Shown: one piece after another, positions 26,844 through 35,320 of the stretch
How positions within the stretch are numbered: position 1 is the first letter of the stretch
Layout: each line of letters begins with the position of its first letter
Assembly (NCBI GenBank): GCA_963556045.3
Contig: CAUVYA020000002.1
Location: forward strand, 1,922,001 to 1,986,000
Length of the DNA: 64,000 nt
Reading direction: 5' to 3'
From: UBA4781 sp963556045
Lineage (GTDB): Bacteria > Chloroflexota > Anaerolineae > Anaerolineales > Anaerolineaceae
Program-made: the position numbers and the translations under genes
Notes under the pieces: generated by a model
The model's input: the letters and a program-made list of their open reading frames with translations, nothing else
Database searches by the model: none
Told to the model about the DNA's origin: nothing

Positions 26844-27308
26844 TCAGGCTATCTCCAGTATTTTAACCTTAAATGAGCCATCAGGGGCATGCACTTCAAC
26901 CTGATCGCCAACTTTGTGATTCATGAGCGCTTTGCCCAGGGGGGATTCATTGGATATTTTTCCTTCAATGGGATGTGCTTCTGCGGGTCCTACGATGAAA
27001 TATTGTTCACTTTCTTTGCTGCCAGATTCCTGGATGATCACTTTGGCGCCAAGTAAAACAACCTCTGCTTTTTGTGGAGATTCGATGATGCGCGCGGTTG
27101 CTAGCAGCCCTTCAAGGTCCTTAATGCGACCTTCGATGAAAGCCTGCTCATTCTTGGCGGCTTCGTATTCTGCATTTTCTACCAGATCTTCACCAAAGGC
27201 AGCTTCACGCAGACGTTCGGCAATTTCAGCGCGACGGACGGTACGCAAATGATCCAGCTCTTCTTGAAGCTTGTTGTAGCCTTCTTTGGTTAAAAATGTG
27301 TTTGGCAT
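26844..27308 (-). CDS. greA: Transcription elongation factor GreA
   Basis: GreA enters the RNA polymerase secondary channel and triggers cleavage of backtracked RNA. The 154-residue protein has the N-terminal coiled coil (residues ~5-75) with the acidic tip AAFGEDLVENAEYEAAKNEQ and the C-terminal FKBP-like domain ending in VKILEIA. AAGGAAC lies seven bases before ATG 27308. Confidence 0.97.
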   Translation of the reverse strand: MPNTFLTKEGYNKLQEELDHLRTVRRAEIAERLREAAFGEDLVENAEYEAAKNEQAFIEGRIKDLEGLLATARIIESPQKAEVVLLGAKVIIQESGSKESEQYFIVGPAEAHPIEGKISNESPLGKALMNHKVGDQVEVHAPDGSFKVKILEIA

Positions 27309-27483
27309 TTCAAGTTCCTTTTAAAAAAATAATGCTAATTCTGGATTTAATAGCGTGTATCTGGAATGAAAACTACTCCACCCGGAGTGTTCACACCATT
27401 AAATTCAAAATTAATAGGGATTTTGTAATGACGCCTATATTACCATATTTTTAAAGCGTATACAAGATAACCCCAAAAAGGGA

Positions 27484-28020
27484 TTACCCCTTGAATTCAA
27501 AACCTTTTTGGAGGGCGATGATGTTGGCTGCTACGAGATCGCCTTTTTTTCCTTCCAGGCTCATTTTCAGAGCAGTCTCCATTTCAGCCTGTCCAAAGAA
27601 ATTGGAGATTTTGATCAGAGCACCCAGCATAACAATGTTGGTGAGACGTGTATCGCCGATCTCTTCTGCGATTTCGGTTGCCGGCAGGCTTACGGCATGG
27701 ATATCCTGGCGCTGTACCTCACGGTTTGTCATAGAGGTATTGACGATAAGATAACCATCTTTGACCACCATATCCTCGTATTTATCGAGCGATGGTTGAT
27801 TCATGACAATAGCACTGGTTGGATTGAGAACCTGGGGTGATCCGATCTCTTCATCAGAAAAAATGACGGTGCAATTGGCTGTACCACCGCGCATTTCGGG
27901 TCCATAAGAAGGGAACCAGGTTACCTCCATGCCTACTTCCAGCGCAGCATGTGCTAGCACTTTACCCACGAACAGTACTCCCTGTCCACCAAATCCTGCG
28001 ATCACAGTTTCATTTTGCAT
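27484..28020 (-). CDS. vorA: 2-oxoacid:ferredoxin oxidoreductase, gamma subunit
   Basis: This 178-residue subunit begins with AGFGGQGVLFVGKVLAHAA, the family signature, and contributes to CoA and subunit contacts. It is last of the delta-alpha-beta-gamma run, 13 nt after the beta gene. The complex converts a 2-oxoacid plus CoA to acyl-CoA, CO2 and reduced ferredoxin. The symbol follows the usual use for 3-methyl-2-oxobutanoate oxidoreductases, but a 2-oxoglutarate (Kor) specificity cannot be excluded from sequence alone. Confidence 0.88.
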   Translation of the reverse strand: MQNETVIAGFGGQGVLFVGKVLAHAALEVGMEVTWFPSYGPEMRGGTANCTVIFSDEEIGSPQVLNPTSAIVMNQPSLDKYEDMVVKDGYLIVNTSMTNREVQRQDIHAVSLPATEIAEEIGDTRLTNIVMLGALIKISNFFGQAEMETALKMSLEGKKGDLVAANIIALQKGFEFKG

Positions 28021-28033
28021 GTCTGAGCTCCTC

Positions 28034-28816
28034 TTAGAATTTCAGGTCTTTCAGTGCAGGGTGCACTTTGAAATCATCCAATGGGTAGTAAGGGATCATG
28101 TTCTCTTCCAACCAATGGGTAGCATCAACCGGATTTAGGTGCCAGTTGGTCGGGCAGGTGGAAAGCAATTCCACCATCGAGAATCCCAGCCCGCGCACCT
28201 GTGTTTCAAATGCCATACGAATGGCTTTTTTCGCCTGGCGTATATGCTTGGGATCATGTAAACTGCGGCGAACGATATATCCGGCGCCATCCAGGGTTGC
28301 CAGCATTTCACTGGCGCGAATGGGAAAACCGGCTTGTTCTACATCGCGACCCCTGGGTGAAGAAGTCGTTTTTTGACCGGGTAAGGTGGTGGGAGCCATC
28401 TGCCCGCCGGTCATGCCGTAATTGGCATTATTGATGAAGATCACCGTGATGTTTTCGCCTCGAGCGGCGGCATGGGTGATCTCACCGGTGCCGATGGAGA
28501 TCAAATCTCCATCACCCTGGTAGGTAAGGACGATCTTATCAGGGTGAACGCGTTTGACGCCGGTTGCCATTGCCGGAGCCCTGCCATGCGGAGCTTCGAC
28601 AAAATCGAAATCATAATAGTTATAAGAAAATACTGAACAGCCTACTGAAGCAACACCGATCGTTTTCTCGCGCAGATTCATCTCATCAAGCACTTCTGCT
28701 ACCAGACGATGCGCCACACCGTGGGTGCAGCCGGGGCAGTAGTGTGTATTGATATCCAGTAGAGAATCGGGATGCCGGTAGATGACCTGCATATTTTCTA
28801 AATTCGTAGTCGCCAT
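28034..28816 (-). CDS. 2-oxoacid:ferredoxin oxidoreductase, beta subunit (TPP-binding)
   Basis: The 260-residue subunit binds thiamine diphosphate: GDGDLISIGTGE starts the GDG...N motif, which closes at FINNANYGMTGGQ. The N-terminal CPGCTHGVAHRL carries two of the cysteines of a [4Fe-4S] cluster. It is smaller than pyruvate oxidoreductase fusions, which fits the VOR/KOR group. The gene lies four bases after the alpha gene, with AGGAGTAAGG as ribosome-binding site. Confidence 0.92.
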   Translation of the reverse strand: MATTNLENMQVIYRHPDSLLDINTHYCPGCTHGVAHRLVAEVLDEMNLREKTIGVASVGCSVFSYNYYDFDFVEAPHGRAPAMATGVKRVHPDKIVLTYQGDGDLISIGTGEITHAAARGENITVIFINNANYGMTGGQMAPTTLPGQKTTSSPRGRDVEQAGFPIRASEMLATLDGAGYIVRRSLHDPKHIRQAKKAIRMAFETQVRGLGFSMVELLSTCPTNWHLNPVDATHWLEENMIPYYPLDDFKVHPALKDLKF

Positions 28817-28820
28817 TTCC

Positions 28821-29945
28821 TTACTCCTCTACAACGATCTTTTCTAATTTTGCCAGCCAGCGGTCACGGGGATGACCCTGTGACTTCCATCCTTCCGTGT
28901 GCAGCCGCCTGATCTCCCGCAGGATCTCATCGGGGAAGGGCATAACACCTCCCATGCGACCGTAAAACTCAACCGGGATGCGACCCTGGGATGCCAGTAA
29001 AACATCATCCAGCATCATGCCCGAATTCATCTCTACCACGAACAATCCGTCTAACTTCTCGGTCAAAGCTAATATTTGCTGTTTGGGGAAGGGGCTCACG
29101 CTGATCGGGCGGAATAAACCAACCGGAATGCCTTCAGCCCGTGCGGTGCGCACAGCAGAGAGCGCTACCCGTCCGGCAGAACCAAAACCGACTACGGCAA
29201 ATTTCGCGTCATCCATGAAATATTCCTTGTAGCGGATCTCGTTCTTTTCGATCTGCTGCCAGGTTTTCATCATACGCAGGTTGGTGACTTCCATTTCTTT
29301 TGGATCGAGATAGATGGAGGTGAGCACATTGCGCTCGCGCTTGCCCTGCGTGGAAGAAGCTGACCACGCCGGCCACTCTTTGCGCACTTCTCTCATGGTT
29401 GGCATCTCGGCAGGTTCCATCATCTGTCCGATGCTGCCATCCAGCAGAACGATGCCGATGGTGCGGTATTTCTCAGCAATATCGAACATCTCATAAACGA
29501 TATCCACTGCTTCCTGAATGCTGGCAGGAGCCAGAACGATGGGGTGATAATCTCCATGCCCACCACCGTGCACCATTTGATTGTAGTCACCCTGTGCTGG
29601 GGCGATATTTCCCAGACCGGGTCCCCCGCGCATCACATCCACCAGCACCATGGGAACTTCCGTCCCCGCGATGTAGGATAAGCCTTCCATCATGAGAGAG
29701 GTACCCGGACTGGAGGTGGTTGTCATGGTACGGGCGCCTGCACAGGCAGCGCCGTAAACCATGTTGATGGCGCCCAGTTCACTTTCAGCCTGTAAGAAGA
29801 CGCGTCCCAGGTCTGGTAAACGCCAGGACATATATTCCAGCGCTTCCGTTTGTGGGGTGATGGGATATCCAAAATATGCCTGCAATCCAGCTCGCACTGC
29901 GGCTTCGGCAATCGCTTCATTCCCTTTCCAGAGTTCTCTTGTCAT
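28821..29945 (-). CDS. vorB: 2-oxoacid:ferredoxin oxidoreductase, alpha subunit (VorB-like)
   Basis: This 374-residue subunit supplies the pyrimidine-binding part of the thiamine diphosphate site (GNEAIAEAAVRAGLQAYFGYP near the N-terminus) and the transketolase-like C-terminal domain. The segment GGGHGDYHPIVLAPAS resembles VorB-type alpha subunits that act on branched-chain 2-oxoacids. The neighbouring small ferredoxin and lack of a CoA-ligase argue for a catabolic, amino-acid-fermenting role, which is inference. Confidence 0.9.
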   Translation of the reverse strand: MTRELWKGNEAIAEAAVRAGLQAYFGYPITPQTEALEYMSWRLPDLGRVFLQAESELGAINMVYGAACAGARTMTTTSSPGTSLMMEGLSYIAGTEVPMVLVDVMRGGPGLGNIAPAQGDYNQMVHGGGHGDYHPIVLAPASIQEAVDIVYEMFDIAEKYRTIGIVLLDGSIGQMMEPAEMPTMREVRKEWPAWSASSTQGKRERNVLTSIYLDPKEMEVTNLRMMKTWQQIEKNEIRYKEYFMDDAKFAVVGFGSAGRVALSAVRTARAEGIPVGLFRPISVSPFPKQQILALTEKLDGLFVVEMNSGMMLDDVLLASQGRIPVEFYGRMGGVMPFPDEILREIRRLHTEGWKSQGHPRDRWLAKLEKIVVEE

Positions 29946-29954
29946 GCGATCCTC

Positions 29955-30194
29955 CTATGCACTTTCTTTCTCGGTGCGTTTTTCTCGATATACGGTGATG
30001 GCTGCTTCAGGGCAGACCACAGCGCAGGTGCCGCAGCCGGTGCAGCCTTCCCTGACCAGAGTTGCAGGATGAAAACCACGAGGGGTGATATGCTCCATAT
30101 CCAGCGCGATGACCTGCACAGGGCAGTTGACAATGCAAAGCTCGCAGGCTTTACACAGATTCTCATCAACGACGATCGTTCCGCTAAGTGGCAT
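29955..30194 (-). CDS. Ferredoxin-type delta subunit, 2x[4Fe-4S]
   Basis: This 79-residue protein carries two clusters, CKACELCIVNCP and CTGCGTCAVVCP, and passes electrons from the thiamine site to free ferredoxin. It is first in the oxidoreductase run, 9 nt before the alpha gene. AAGGAGAAATCAA precedes ATG 30194, and a TATAAT on the minus strand (30256-30261) is a candidate promoter. Confidence 0.93.
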   Translation of the reverse strand: MPLSGTIVVDENLCKACELCIVNCPVQVIALDMEHITPRGFHPATLVREGCTGCGTCAVVCPEAAITVYREKRTEKESA

Positions 30195-30325
30195 TTGATT
30201 TCTCCTTCAATTAAGAGTAATACGATACAAACAGGCTAAATACCGGTGATATTGTATTATACAGGAAGAGCCGGCAGGTAGTGATACCCTTCCCACGGGG
30301 AGTTAACGAATGACCCTTTGATCGG

Positions 30326-31549
30326 TCAGCTCGCCAGCCACTCCACCACCATGCTTTCACCCTGCCCGACCCCCACGCACAGGGTTGCCAGCCCCCGGTA
30401 GGGTTTTGCTTGCTGCGGGGCGCGTCTGCGCATTTCATGCAGCAAAGTGGTCAGAATACGCGCGCCGGAGCAGCCCAGAGGATGACCCAGAGCAATGGCT
30501 CCGCCGTTGACATTGGTGATCTCCTGAGATAGATCCAATTCCTGCATCACTGCCAGCGCCTGCGCGGCGAAAGCTTCATTCAGTTCCACGAGACCAATTT
30601 CCTGCATGCGAATACCGGCTCGCTGCAGCGCCTTGCGCGTGGCAGGCACCGGACCGACGCCCATGAAGCGTGGATCAACCCCGGCGGCGGCAGTGGCGAC
30701 CACGCGCGCCATGGGCTGCAGGTTCAATTCCTGCGCTTTGCTTTCACTCATCAGCAGCAGCGCGGCTGCACCGTCATTCAACCCGGAAGAATTTCCTGCC
30801 GTGACCGTTCCACCATCTTTAAAAGCGGGTTTCAAACGGGCAAGCGCTTCCATACTGCTGTCGCGGCGCGGTCGCTCGTCGGTTGTCACCATGATCGCTT
30901 CCCCTTTACGTTGTGGTACGGGCACCGGGCTGATCTCTTCTGTGAACGCACCGCTGTCAATGGCTGCGATAGCACGCAGGTGGCTTTGCAGGGCGAAGGC
31001 ATCCTGTGCTTTACGGCTGATATGGTACTGCTCTGCCAGATTTTCGGCTGTTACGCCCAGCCCGATGGTATAGCCTTTTTTCACAAATTCGGGGTGCGGA
31101 TAGCGCCAACCGAGGGTAGTATCCCACAGGGTTGCATGTCCGAAAGAATAAGCGCGTTCTGATTTCGGCAGGGAGTAGGGTGCACGCGACATACTTTCTA
31201 CCCCGCCTGCGATAAATACATCCCCATCACCGCAGCGGATGGCGCGAGCTGCCATGCTCACGGCGGTCAACCCGGAGGCGCATAAGCGGTTGAAGGTCAC
31301 CCCGGCTGTTTCAAGCGGCAGACCAGCCAGCAGGGCAGCCATGCGGGCGATATCGCGGTTATCCTCTCCCGCCTGGTTGGCGCAGCCCAGATACACTTCT
31401 TCGACTAACTGCGGATCGATCCGGGTGCGCTCCAGCAGGGCGCGGATCACATGCGCCGCCAGGTCATCCGGGCGGACGCTGGCAAGCGCTCCTCCCAGGT
31501 TGCCGATGGGGGTGCGGATTGCATCAATAATGACAGCGCTAGTATTCAT
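30326..31549 (-). CDS. Thiolase (acetyl-CoA C-acyltransferase, PaaJ/PcaF-like)
   Basis: Thiolases cleave or form 3-oxoacyl-CoA. The 407-residue protein has the acyl-accepting cysteine in NRLCASG (Cys90), the GHPLGCSGARI histidine loop and the second catalytic cysteine in LCVGVGQG. The N-terminus (DAIRTPIG, GCANQAGEDNR) closely resembles 3-oxoadipyl-CoA thiolases, but no aromatic degradation genes are near. ATG 31549 with AAGGAA upstream is preferred over a start at 31609. Sampled lines of this gene are 52-72% GC against about 47% in a sampled dnaE line, so it may have been acquired. Confidence 0.9.
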   Translation of the reverse strand: MNTSAVIIDAIRTPIGNLGGALASVRPDDLAAHVIRALLERTRIDPQLVEEVYLGCANQAGEDNRDIARMAALLAGLPLETAGVTFNRLCASGLTAVSMAARAIRCGDGDVFIAGGVESMSRAPYSLPKSERAYSFGHATLWDTTLGWRYPHPEFVKKGYTIGLGVTAENLAEQYHISRKAQDAFALQSHLRAIAAIDSGAFTEEISPVPVPQRKGEAIMVTTDERPRRDSSMEALARLKPAFKDGGTVTAGNSSGLNDGAAALLLMSESKAQELNLQPMARVVATAAAGVDPRFMGVGPVPATRKALQRAGIRMQEIGLVELNEAFAAQALAVMQELDLSQEITNVNGGAIALGHPLGCSGARILTTLLHEMRRRAPQQAKPYRGLATLCVGVGQGESMVVEWLAS

Positions 31550-31579
31550 GGGTGTTTCCTTCGATATTTTTGATGCTTT

Positions 31580-31609
31580 ATTGTAAGGATAGAAACAGGT
31601 TCTTTGCAA
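31580..31609 (-). promoter_or_regulatory. Thiolase promoter
   Basis: On the minus strand TTGCAA (31604-31609) and TACAAT (31580-31585) are 18 bp apart, 31 nt before the thiolase ATG. This leaves the thiolase with its own promoter, independent of the ribosomal block upstream. Confidence 0.6.
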
Positions 31610-31830
31610 GTGGTTTTCCCATTGAAAAACAGGGATGATTCACAAAAAATGATTAGTAGATGGTGATGCTATTCGGGACGTTCTACCTGCCAGATCATGC
31701 TCGTGCTGCTGCTTGTTATCTCTCCCTGTTGAACTAACCATAAAATTCAAAAATATTTATTAAGCGGGAATATCTGCCGGTAGATGGGTGCGATATCATC
31801 AACCATGATGGTTTATTGTACATGGATAAC
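31610..31830. other. Gene-free interval between rplL and the thiolase
   Basis: This stretch shows no supported coding region on either strand. The only recognisable signals are the thiolase promoter on its left and the rplL terminator on its right. In many bacteria rpoB and rpoC would follow rplL here; they are absent. Confidence 0.6.
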
Positions 31831-31863
31831 AAAAAAGAGGAACAAGAAATTCTTGTTCCTCTT
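31831..31863 (-). terminator. rplL terminator
   Basis: A perfect 13-bp stem (31835-31847 with 31851-31863) with a three-base loop is followed on the minus strand by six T residues. It closes the long translation operon. Confidence 0.92.
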
Positions 31864-31884
31864 CTTGCGTTCGGCATGTGCCGA

Positions 31885-32265
31885 TCAGGCTAATTCGACC
31901 ACTGCGCCGGCTGCTTCCAGTTTGGATTTTGCATCGGTTGCGGCTTCTTTACCAACCTGTTCCAGAACCTTGGAACCGGCGGTCTCTGCCATGGCTTTGG
32001 CTTCGACCAGACCGAGATTGGTGATCTGGCGGATGGCTTTGATGACTTCGATCTTCTTGGGACCGGCATCTTTGATGACGACGTCAAATTCGGTCTTTTC
32101 TTCTGCGGCTTCGGCGGCTGCGCCACCGTTACCTGCTGCGGCTGCGACTGCAACCGGTGCTGCTGCGGAAACGCCCCATTCTTCTTCGAGGGTTTTCACT
32201 AATTCTGCTGCTTCCAGTACGGTTAATTTGCCAAGTTCTTCGGCAAGTTTCTTAAGATCTGCCAT
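31885..32265 (-). CDS. rplL: 50S ribosomal protein L7/L12
   Basis: The stalk protein that recruits translation factors has 126 residues: an N-terminal dimerisation helix pair (1-~33), an Ala/Gly-rich hinge (~36-55) and the globular C-terminal domain with KIEVIKAIRQITNLGLVEAK. GGAG lies before the ATG. It is the last gene of the block and sits right after rplJ, with which it forms the stalk. Confidence 0.97.
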   Translation of the reverse strand: MADLKKLAEELGKLTVLEAAELVKTLEEEWGVSAAAPVAVAAAAGNGGAAAEAAEEKTEFDVVIKDAGPKKIEVIKAIRQITNLGLVEAKAMAETAGSKVLEQVGKEAATDAKSKLEAAGAVVELA

Positions 32266-32314
32266 TTGTAATACTCCTTCAATTCTTTTAATTAAATATT
32301 GTTTTTCAAATCCA

Positions 32315-32848
32315 TTAGGCTGCCGCGGCAGCTTGTTTTTCTGAATAGGCTTTCAGCACTGCAGCCAATCCACGGGCTGGCTCCGAAACGGTGCGCAGCA
32401 GTTGAGTGGCAGGGGTGTTGATAAGTGCCAGCAGTTGAGCGCGTACCTGGTCGCGTGAGGGCAGTTCAGCCAGCATGACGATCTGCTGGGAGTCTATGGC
32501 TGCGCCATCGAGATAACCGCCTTTGAATGCGAAGAATTTATCATCGTTCACAGATTTATTGAGAACTTTAGCCATAGCGGGTGCTTCTTCAAAAGCGAAC
32601 CCTACGATGGATGAATCCAGAAAAAGACCTTTTTCATCCTTATATCCACTTTTCTCAATCGCGATCTTCATCAGAGTGTTCTTGACAACATGGATCTCAC
32701 CGCCTACTTCGCGCGCGGCTGCGCGCACAGCATCGATACTGCCCATGTTCATCTTAGAGTAAGTCATTACGAAAATGGCGCGACTGTCTTTCAACCAGCT
32801 TTCGTATTGTTCTACCAGCGCTTGTTTTTCTTCCTTTGTAAATGCCAA
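32315..32848 (-). CDS. rplJ: 50S ribosomal protein L10
   Basis: L10 anchors L7/L12 dimers to the ribosome. The 177-residue protein has the normal rRNA-binding N-terminal domain and a C-terminal helix with AYSEKQAAAAA. Translation appears to begin at TTG 32848, seven bases after a full AAAGGAGGT. The L10 leader and attenuator hairpin lie just upstream, so synthesis of the L10-L12 stalk should be autoregulated. Confidence 0.95.
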   Translation of the reverse strand: MAFTKEEKQALVEQYESWLKDSRAIFVMTYSKMNMGSIDAVRAAAREVGGEIHVVKNTLMKIAIEKSGYKDEKGLFLDSSIVGFAFEEAPAMAKVLNKSVNDDKFFAFKGGYLDGAAIDSQQIVMLAELPSRDQVRAQLLALINTPATQLLRTVSEPARGLAAVLKAYSEKQAAAAA

Positions 32849-32865
32849 CGAAAGTACCTCCTTTC

Positions 32866-32993
32866 AAAAAAAATAATCTCTGCCGATATTGCTCAGGCAG
32901 AGATTAGCTCTGTTTGTAAAAAGTGTTTTTATCACTTCACCTGAGCAGGAAATTAAGCCATTTCTGGCACCGGCTGTCTTGGGTGATAGAAAT
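32866..32993 (-). promoter_or_regulatory. L10 leader RNA with attenuator hairpin
   Basis: The minus strand between rplA and rplJ carries conserved L10-leader elements (AGACAGCCGGTGCC, then GGCTTAATTTCCTGCTCAGGTGA in part), which bind the L10-L12 complex. It ends with a perfect 10-bp hairpin (32875-32884 with 32896-32905) followed by eight T residues, a canonical attenuator. A TATAAT on the minus strand at 33007-33012 may give a secondary promoter for rplJL. Confidence 0.85.
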
Positions 32994-33012
32994 CTATCGA
33001 AGATAGATTATA

Positions 33013-33732
33013 TCATTCTTCCTTTTCCATGGAAAGGGCGCGGTTGATATCCAGTTTAACGCCGGGTCCCATGGTAGAGGTGAGGGTTGCTTTGCGTATG
33101 AAAATACCTTTGGCGGCAGCAGGTTTGGCTTTCTTGATCGCATTCATTAATGCAGCCAGGTTTTCATACAATTTATCCAGATCAAACGATACTTTCCCGA
33201 TTGGAACATGGATATTGGCGGTTTTATCAAGGCGGAATTCAACACGTCCGGCTTTCGCTTCCTGGATCGCTTGCGGAAGATCTTCGCTTTTAACAACCGT
33301 ACCGGCTTTCGGATTCGGCATTAAACCGCGCGGACCGAGTACGCGTCCTAATTTACCAGCCATGCCCATGGTTTCAGGTGTGGCAATGGCTATATCGAAA
33401 TCGGTATAACCATCCTGGATCTTCTTGATCCACTCATCATCATCTGCAACCACATCCGCACCGGCTTCTTTGGCGATAGATGCGCCTTCGCCCTGCGCGA
33501 ATACCAGCACGCGTACTTTCTTGCCCAGCCCATTGGGCAGTACTACAGTGCTGCGGATCTGCTGGTCAGCCTGACGGGGGTCAAGGCTGGTACGCATGTG
33601 AATTTCAACAGTTGAATCGAATTTTGTAAAAGCGGTTTGTTTTACAAGATCAAGTGCTTCACGTGGACCGTATGCAGTATCCTGATCAACTTTTGAGAAT
33701 GCTTCTGTATATTTCTTGCCGTGTTTTGCCAT
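33013..33732 (-). CDS. rplA: 50S ribosomal protein L1
   Basis: L1 forms the mobile stalk at the E site and represses its own operon in many bacteria. The 239-residue protein has the family pattern: GKKYTEAFSKVD at the start, the TPETMGMAGKLGRVLGPRGL motif in the middle and STMGPGVKLD at the end. The start is ATG 33732 with AAGGAG 6 nt upstream; an extension to 33780 would run through the L1-site mimic. Confidence 0.97.
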   Translation of the reverse strand: MAKHGKKYTEAFSKVDQDTAYGPREALDLVKQTAFTKFDSTVEIHMRTSLDPRQADQQIRSTVVLPNGLGKKVRVLVFAQGEGASIAKEAGADVVADDDEWIKKIQDGYTDFDIAIATPETMGMAGKLGRVLGPRGLMPNPKAGTVVKSEDLPQAIQEAKAGRVEFRLDKTANIHVPIGKVSFDLDKLYENLAALMNAIKKAKPAAAKGIFIRKATLTSTMGPGVKLDINRALSMEKEE

Positions 33733-33744
33733 TATTACTCCTTC

Positions 33745-33780
33745 GTGGTGTTGGCGGGCAGACGGAGCGTGCCCTCCCAC
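33745..33780 (-). promoter_or_regulatory. L1-binding-site mimic upstream of rplA
   Basis: On the minus strand GTGGGAGGG begins the element and CCCGCCAACACCAC ends it, so GTGG pairs with CCAC and GGG with CCC. The same GTGGGAGG and ACCAC blocks flank the L1 stalk of this window's own 23S rRNA (63051-63109). It sits between the rplK stop and the rplA ribosome-binding site. Confidence 0.75.
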
Positions 33781-33787
33781 AAATTGA

Positions 33788-34213
33788 TTACTTTTCTACT
33801 GTTATGCCCATATTGCGCGCGGTGCCTTCGATCTGGCGCATGGCGTTCTCAATATCGTTGGCGTTCATATCTTTCATTTTGATCTCTGCGATCTCACGGA
33901 TCTTATCGCGCGAGATGCTGCCAACCTTATTGCGGTTGGGCATATCAGAGCCTTTTTCAACACCGGCTGCTTTCTTGATCAATTCTGCGGTAGGTGGTGA
34001 TTTGAGAATGAAGGTGAACGATCCGTCCGTATAGACCGTGATCTGTGCGGGAATGATCTCACCCATCTTATTCTGCGTTCTGGCATTGTATTCCTTGCAG
34101 AACTGCATGATGTTGATCCCATGACCAGCCAGGGCTGGACCAATGGGAGGTGCCGGATTTGCTTTTCCGGCAGGTACATTTAGTTTTACGATTGCTTTTA
34201 CTTTCTTAGCCAC
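33788..34213 (-). CDS. rplK: 50S ribosomal protein L11
   Basis: L11 supports the GTPase-associated centre. The 141-residue protein opens with the PAGKANPAPPIGPALAGHG signature of the family and has the C-terminal RNA-binding domain ending in GTARNMGI. It seems to begin with GTG at 34213, seven bases after AAGGAG. The L1-site mimic lies just upstream. Confidence 0.97.
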   Translation of the reverse strand: MAKKVKAIVKLNVPAGKANPAPPIGPALAGHGINIMQFCKEYNARTQNKMGEIIPAQITVYTDGSFTFILKSPPTAELIKKAAGVEKGSDMPNRNKVGSISRDKIREIAEIKMKDMNANDIENAMRQIEGTARNMGITVEK

Positions 34214-34228
34214 AGCTTTTCTCCTTAA

Positions 34229-34263
34229 GTGGTTTTAGCGGGTGAATTGGGTCACCCTCCCAC
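34229..34263 (-). promoter_or_regulatory. L1-binding-site mimic upstream of rplK
   Basis: The minus strand reads GTGGGAGGGTGACCC at the start and CACCCGCTAAAACCAC at the end, with GTGG/CCAC closing the structure. It shares GTGGGAGGG and CCCGC.AA.ACCAC with the element before rplA and resembles the L1 stalk of 23S rRNA. Confidence 0.75.
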
Positions 34264-34287
34264 AACAACCTCCATACAGGAGGAAGT

Positions 34288-34995
34288 CTACGCTTTTTCT
34301 ACCTGTAAGAAATCTAATTCTACAGGTGTTTCACGACCGAAGAAGTTTACCATCACTACCACTTTTGCGCGATCCACATCAATCTCAGATACGTGCCCAT
34401 GGAAGTCATTGAATGGACCATCCACAATGCGCACACGTTCTCCTTCACGGAATGTGAATTTGACATGTGGTGCTTCTGCTTCCATTTGTTTTAAGATGTG
34501 CTGTACTTCTTCTGGACGCAGGGGAGTGGGGTCATTGCCCATACCAACAAAACCGGTTACACCGGGGGTGTTGCGTACAACGAACCAGGTATCTTCAGTC
34601 AGAATCATGTTGACCAGTACATAACCCGGGAAGACATGCCGTTCAATAGAACGTCGTTTGCCTTCACGTACTTCGATCTCTTCCTGGGTGGGAATAACCA
34701 CATCGAAGATGCGGTCTTTCATGCCCATGGTTTCGATACGCTGTTCAAGATTATGGCGTACTTTCTTTTCATATCCCGAATAGCAATGGATCACATACCA
34801 TGCACGACCATCATCGGGTTCCGTTCCATCCACTCGAAGTGCATTTTCTTTTTCATCAGAAGAAGAGGGAGTAAGATCATCCTTATTTTCATCTTCAGAT
34901 GCAGCGGATTGCTCCGCGTTAGAAGCATCTTCTTCTGAAAGCGGTTGTTCGGGTTCTATATTATCTTGATCGAACAGCTCTTCTTCGTTTGTCAT
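34288..34995 (-). CDS. nusG: Transcription elongation factor NusG
   Basis: NusG links RNA polymerase to ribosomes or Rho. The 235-residue protein is longer than the usual ~180 because of an acidic N-terminal extension of about 60 residues rich in D, E and S. The NGN domain follows (WYVIHCYSGYEKKVRHNLEQR), then the KOW domain (EGERVRIVDGPFNDFHG). GAGAGGTAG precedes the ATG. Adjacent secE and rplK match the common secE-nusG-rplK order. Confidence 0.96.
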   Translation of the reverse strand: MTNEEELFDQDNIEPEQPLSEEDASNAEQSAASEDENKDDLTPSSSDEKENALRVDGTEPDDGRAWYVIHCYSGYEKKVRHNLEQRIETMGMKDRIFDVVIPTQEEIEVREGKRRSIERHVFPGYVLVNMILTEDTWFVVRNTPGVTGFVGMGNDPTPLRPEEVQHILKQMEAEAPHVKFTFREGERVRIVDGPFNDFHGHVSEIDVDRAKVVVMVNFFGRETPVELDFLQVEKA

Positions 34996-35044
34996 TTTCT
35001 ACCTCTCTTTAGAACTACTACTGCTAATCCATCTTTTCAAGAAA

Positions 35045-35257
35045 TCAGGAAAGCAAAAATGCTATCAGACGGGTAAAGCCTGAATCCAAAATTGCGAGCA
35101 GTGATCCAATCAACAGCATGACCAGCAACACAACTTTAGTGGTTCTCCAGGCTTCTTTACGAGTTGGCCAGGTCACTTTATGTAGTTCTCCGGTGGTTTC
35201 ACGCCACCAGCGTGCAATTCCATTCTCTTTTTTTGTTTTACCATTTTTATTAGGCAT
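35045..35257 (-). CDS. secE: Protein translocase subunit SecE
   Basis: SecE clamps SecY in the Sec translocon. This 70-residue short form has the conserved amphipathic segment ARWWRETTGELHKVTWPTRKEAWR followed by one membrane helix (~42-67). AAGGAG precedes ATG 35257. It is followed by nusG after 49 nt. Confidence 0.94.
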   Translation of the reverse strand: MPNKNGKTKKENGIARWWRETTGELHKVTWPTRKEAWRTTKVVLLVMLLIGSLLAILDSGFTRLIAFLLS

Positions 35258-35320
35258 GTACCAACTCCTTTATTATGTCTAAAACGACGCCCTGGAGTGC
35301 TGGCGTCGCTTCTTATAAGG

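Noticed and set aside
31784..32344. 186-codon plus-strand frame across rplL
   Set aside because: It is an Ala/Ser-rich shadow of the Ala-rich L7/L12 gene, which has a clear start site and terminator on the minus strand.
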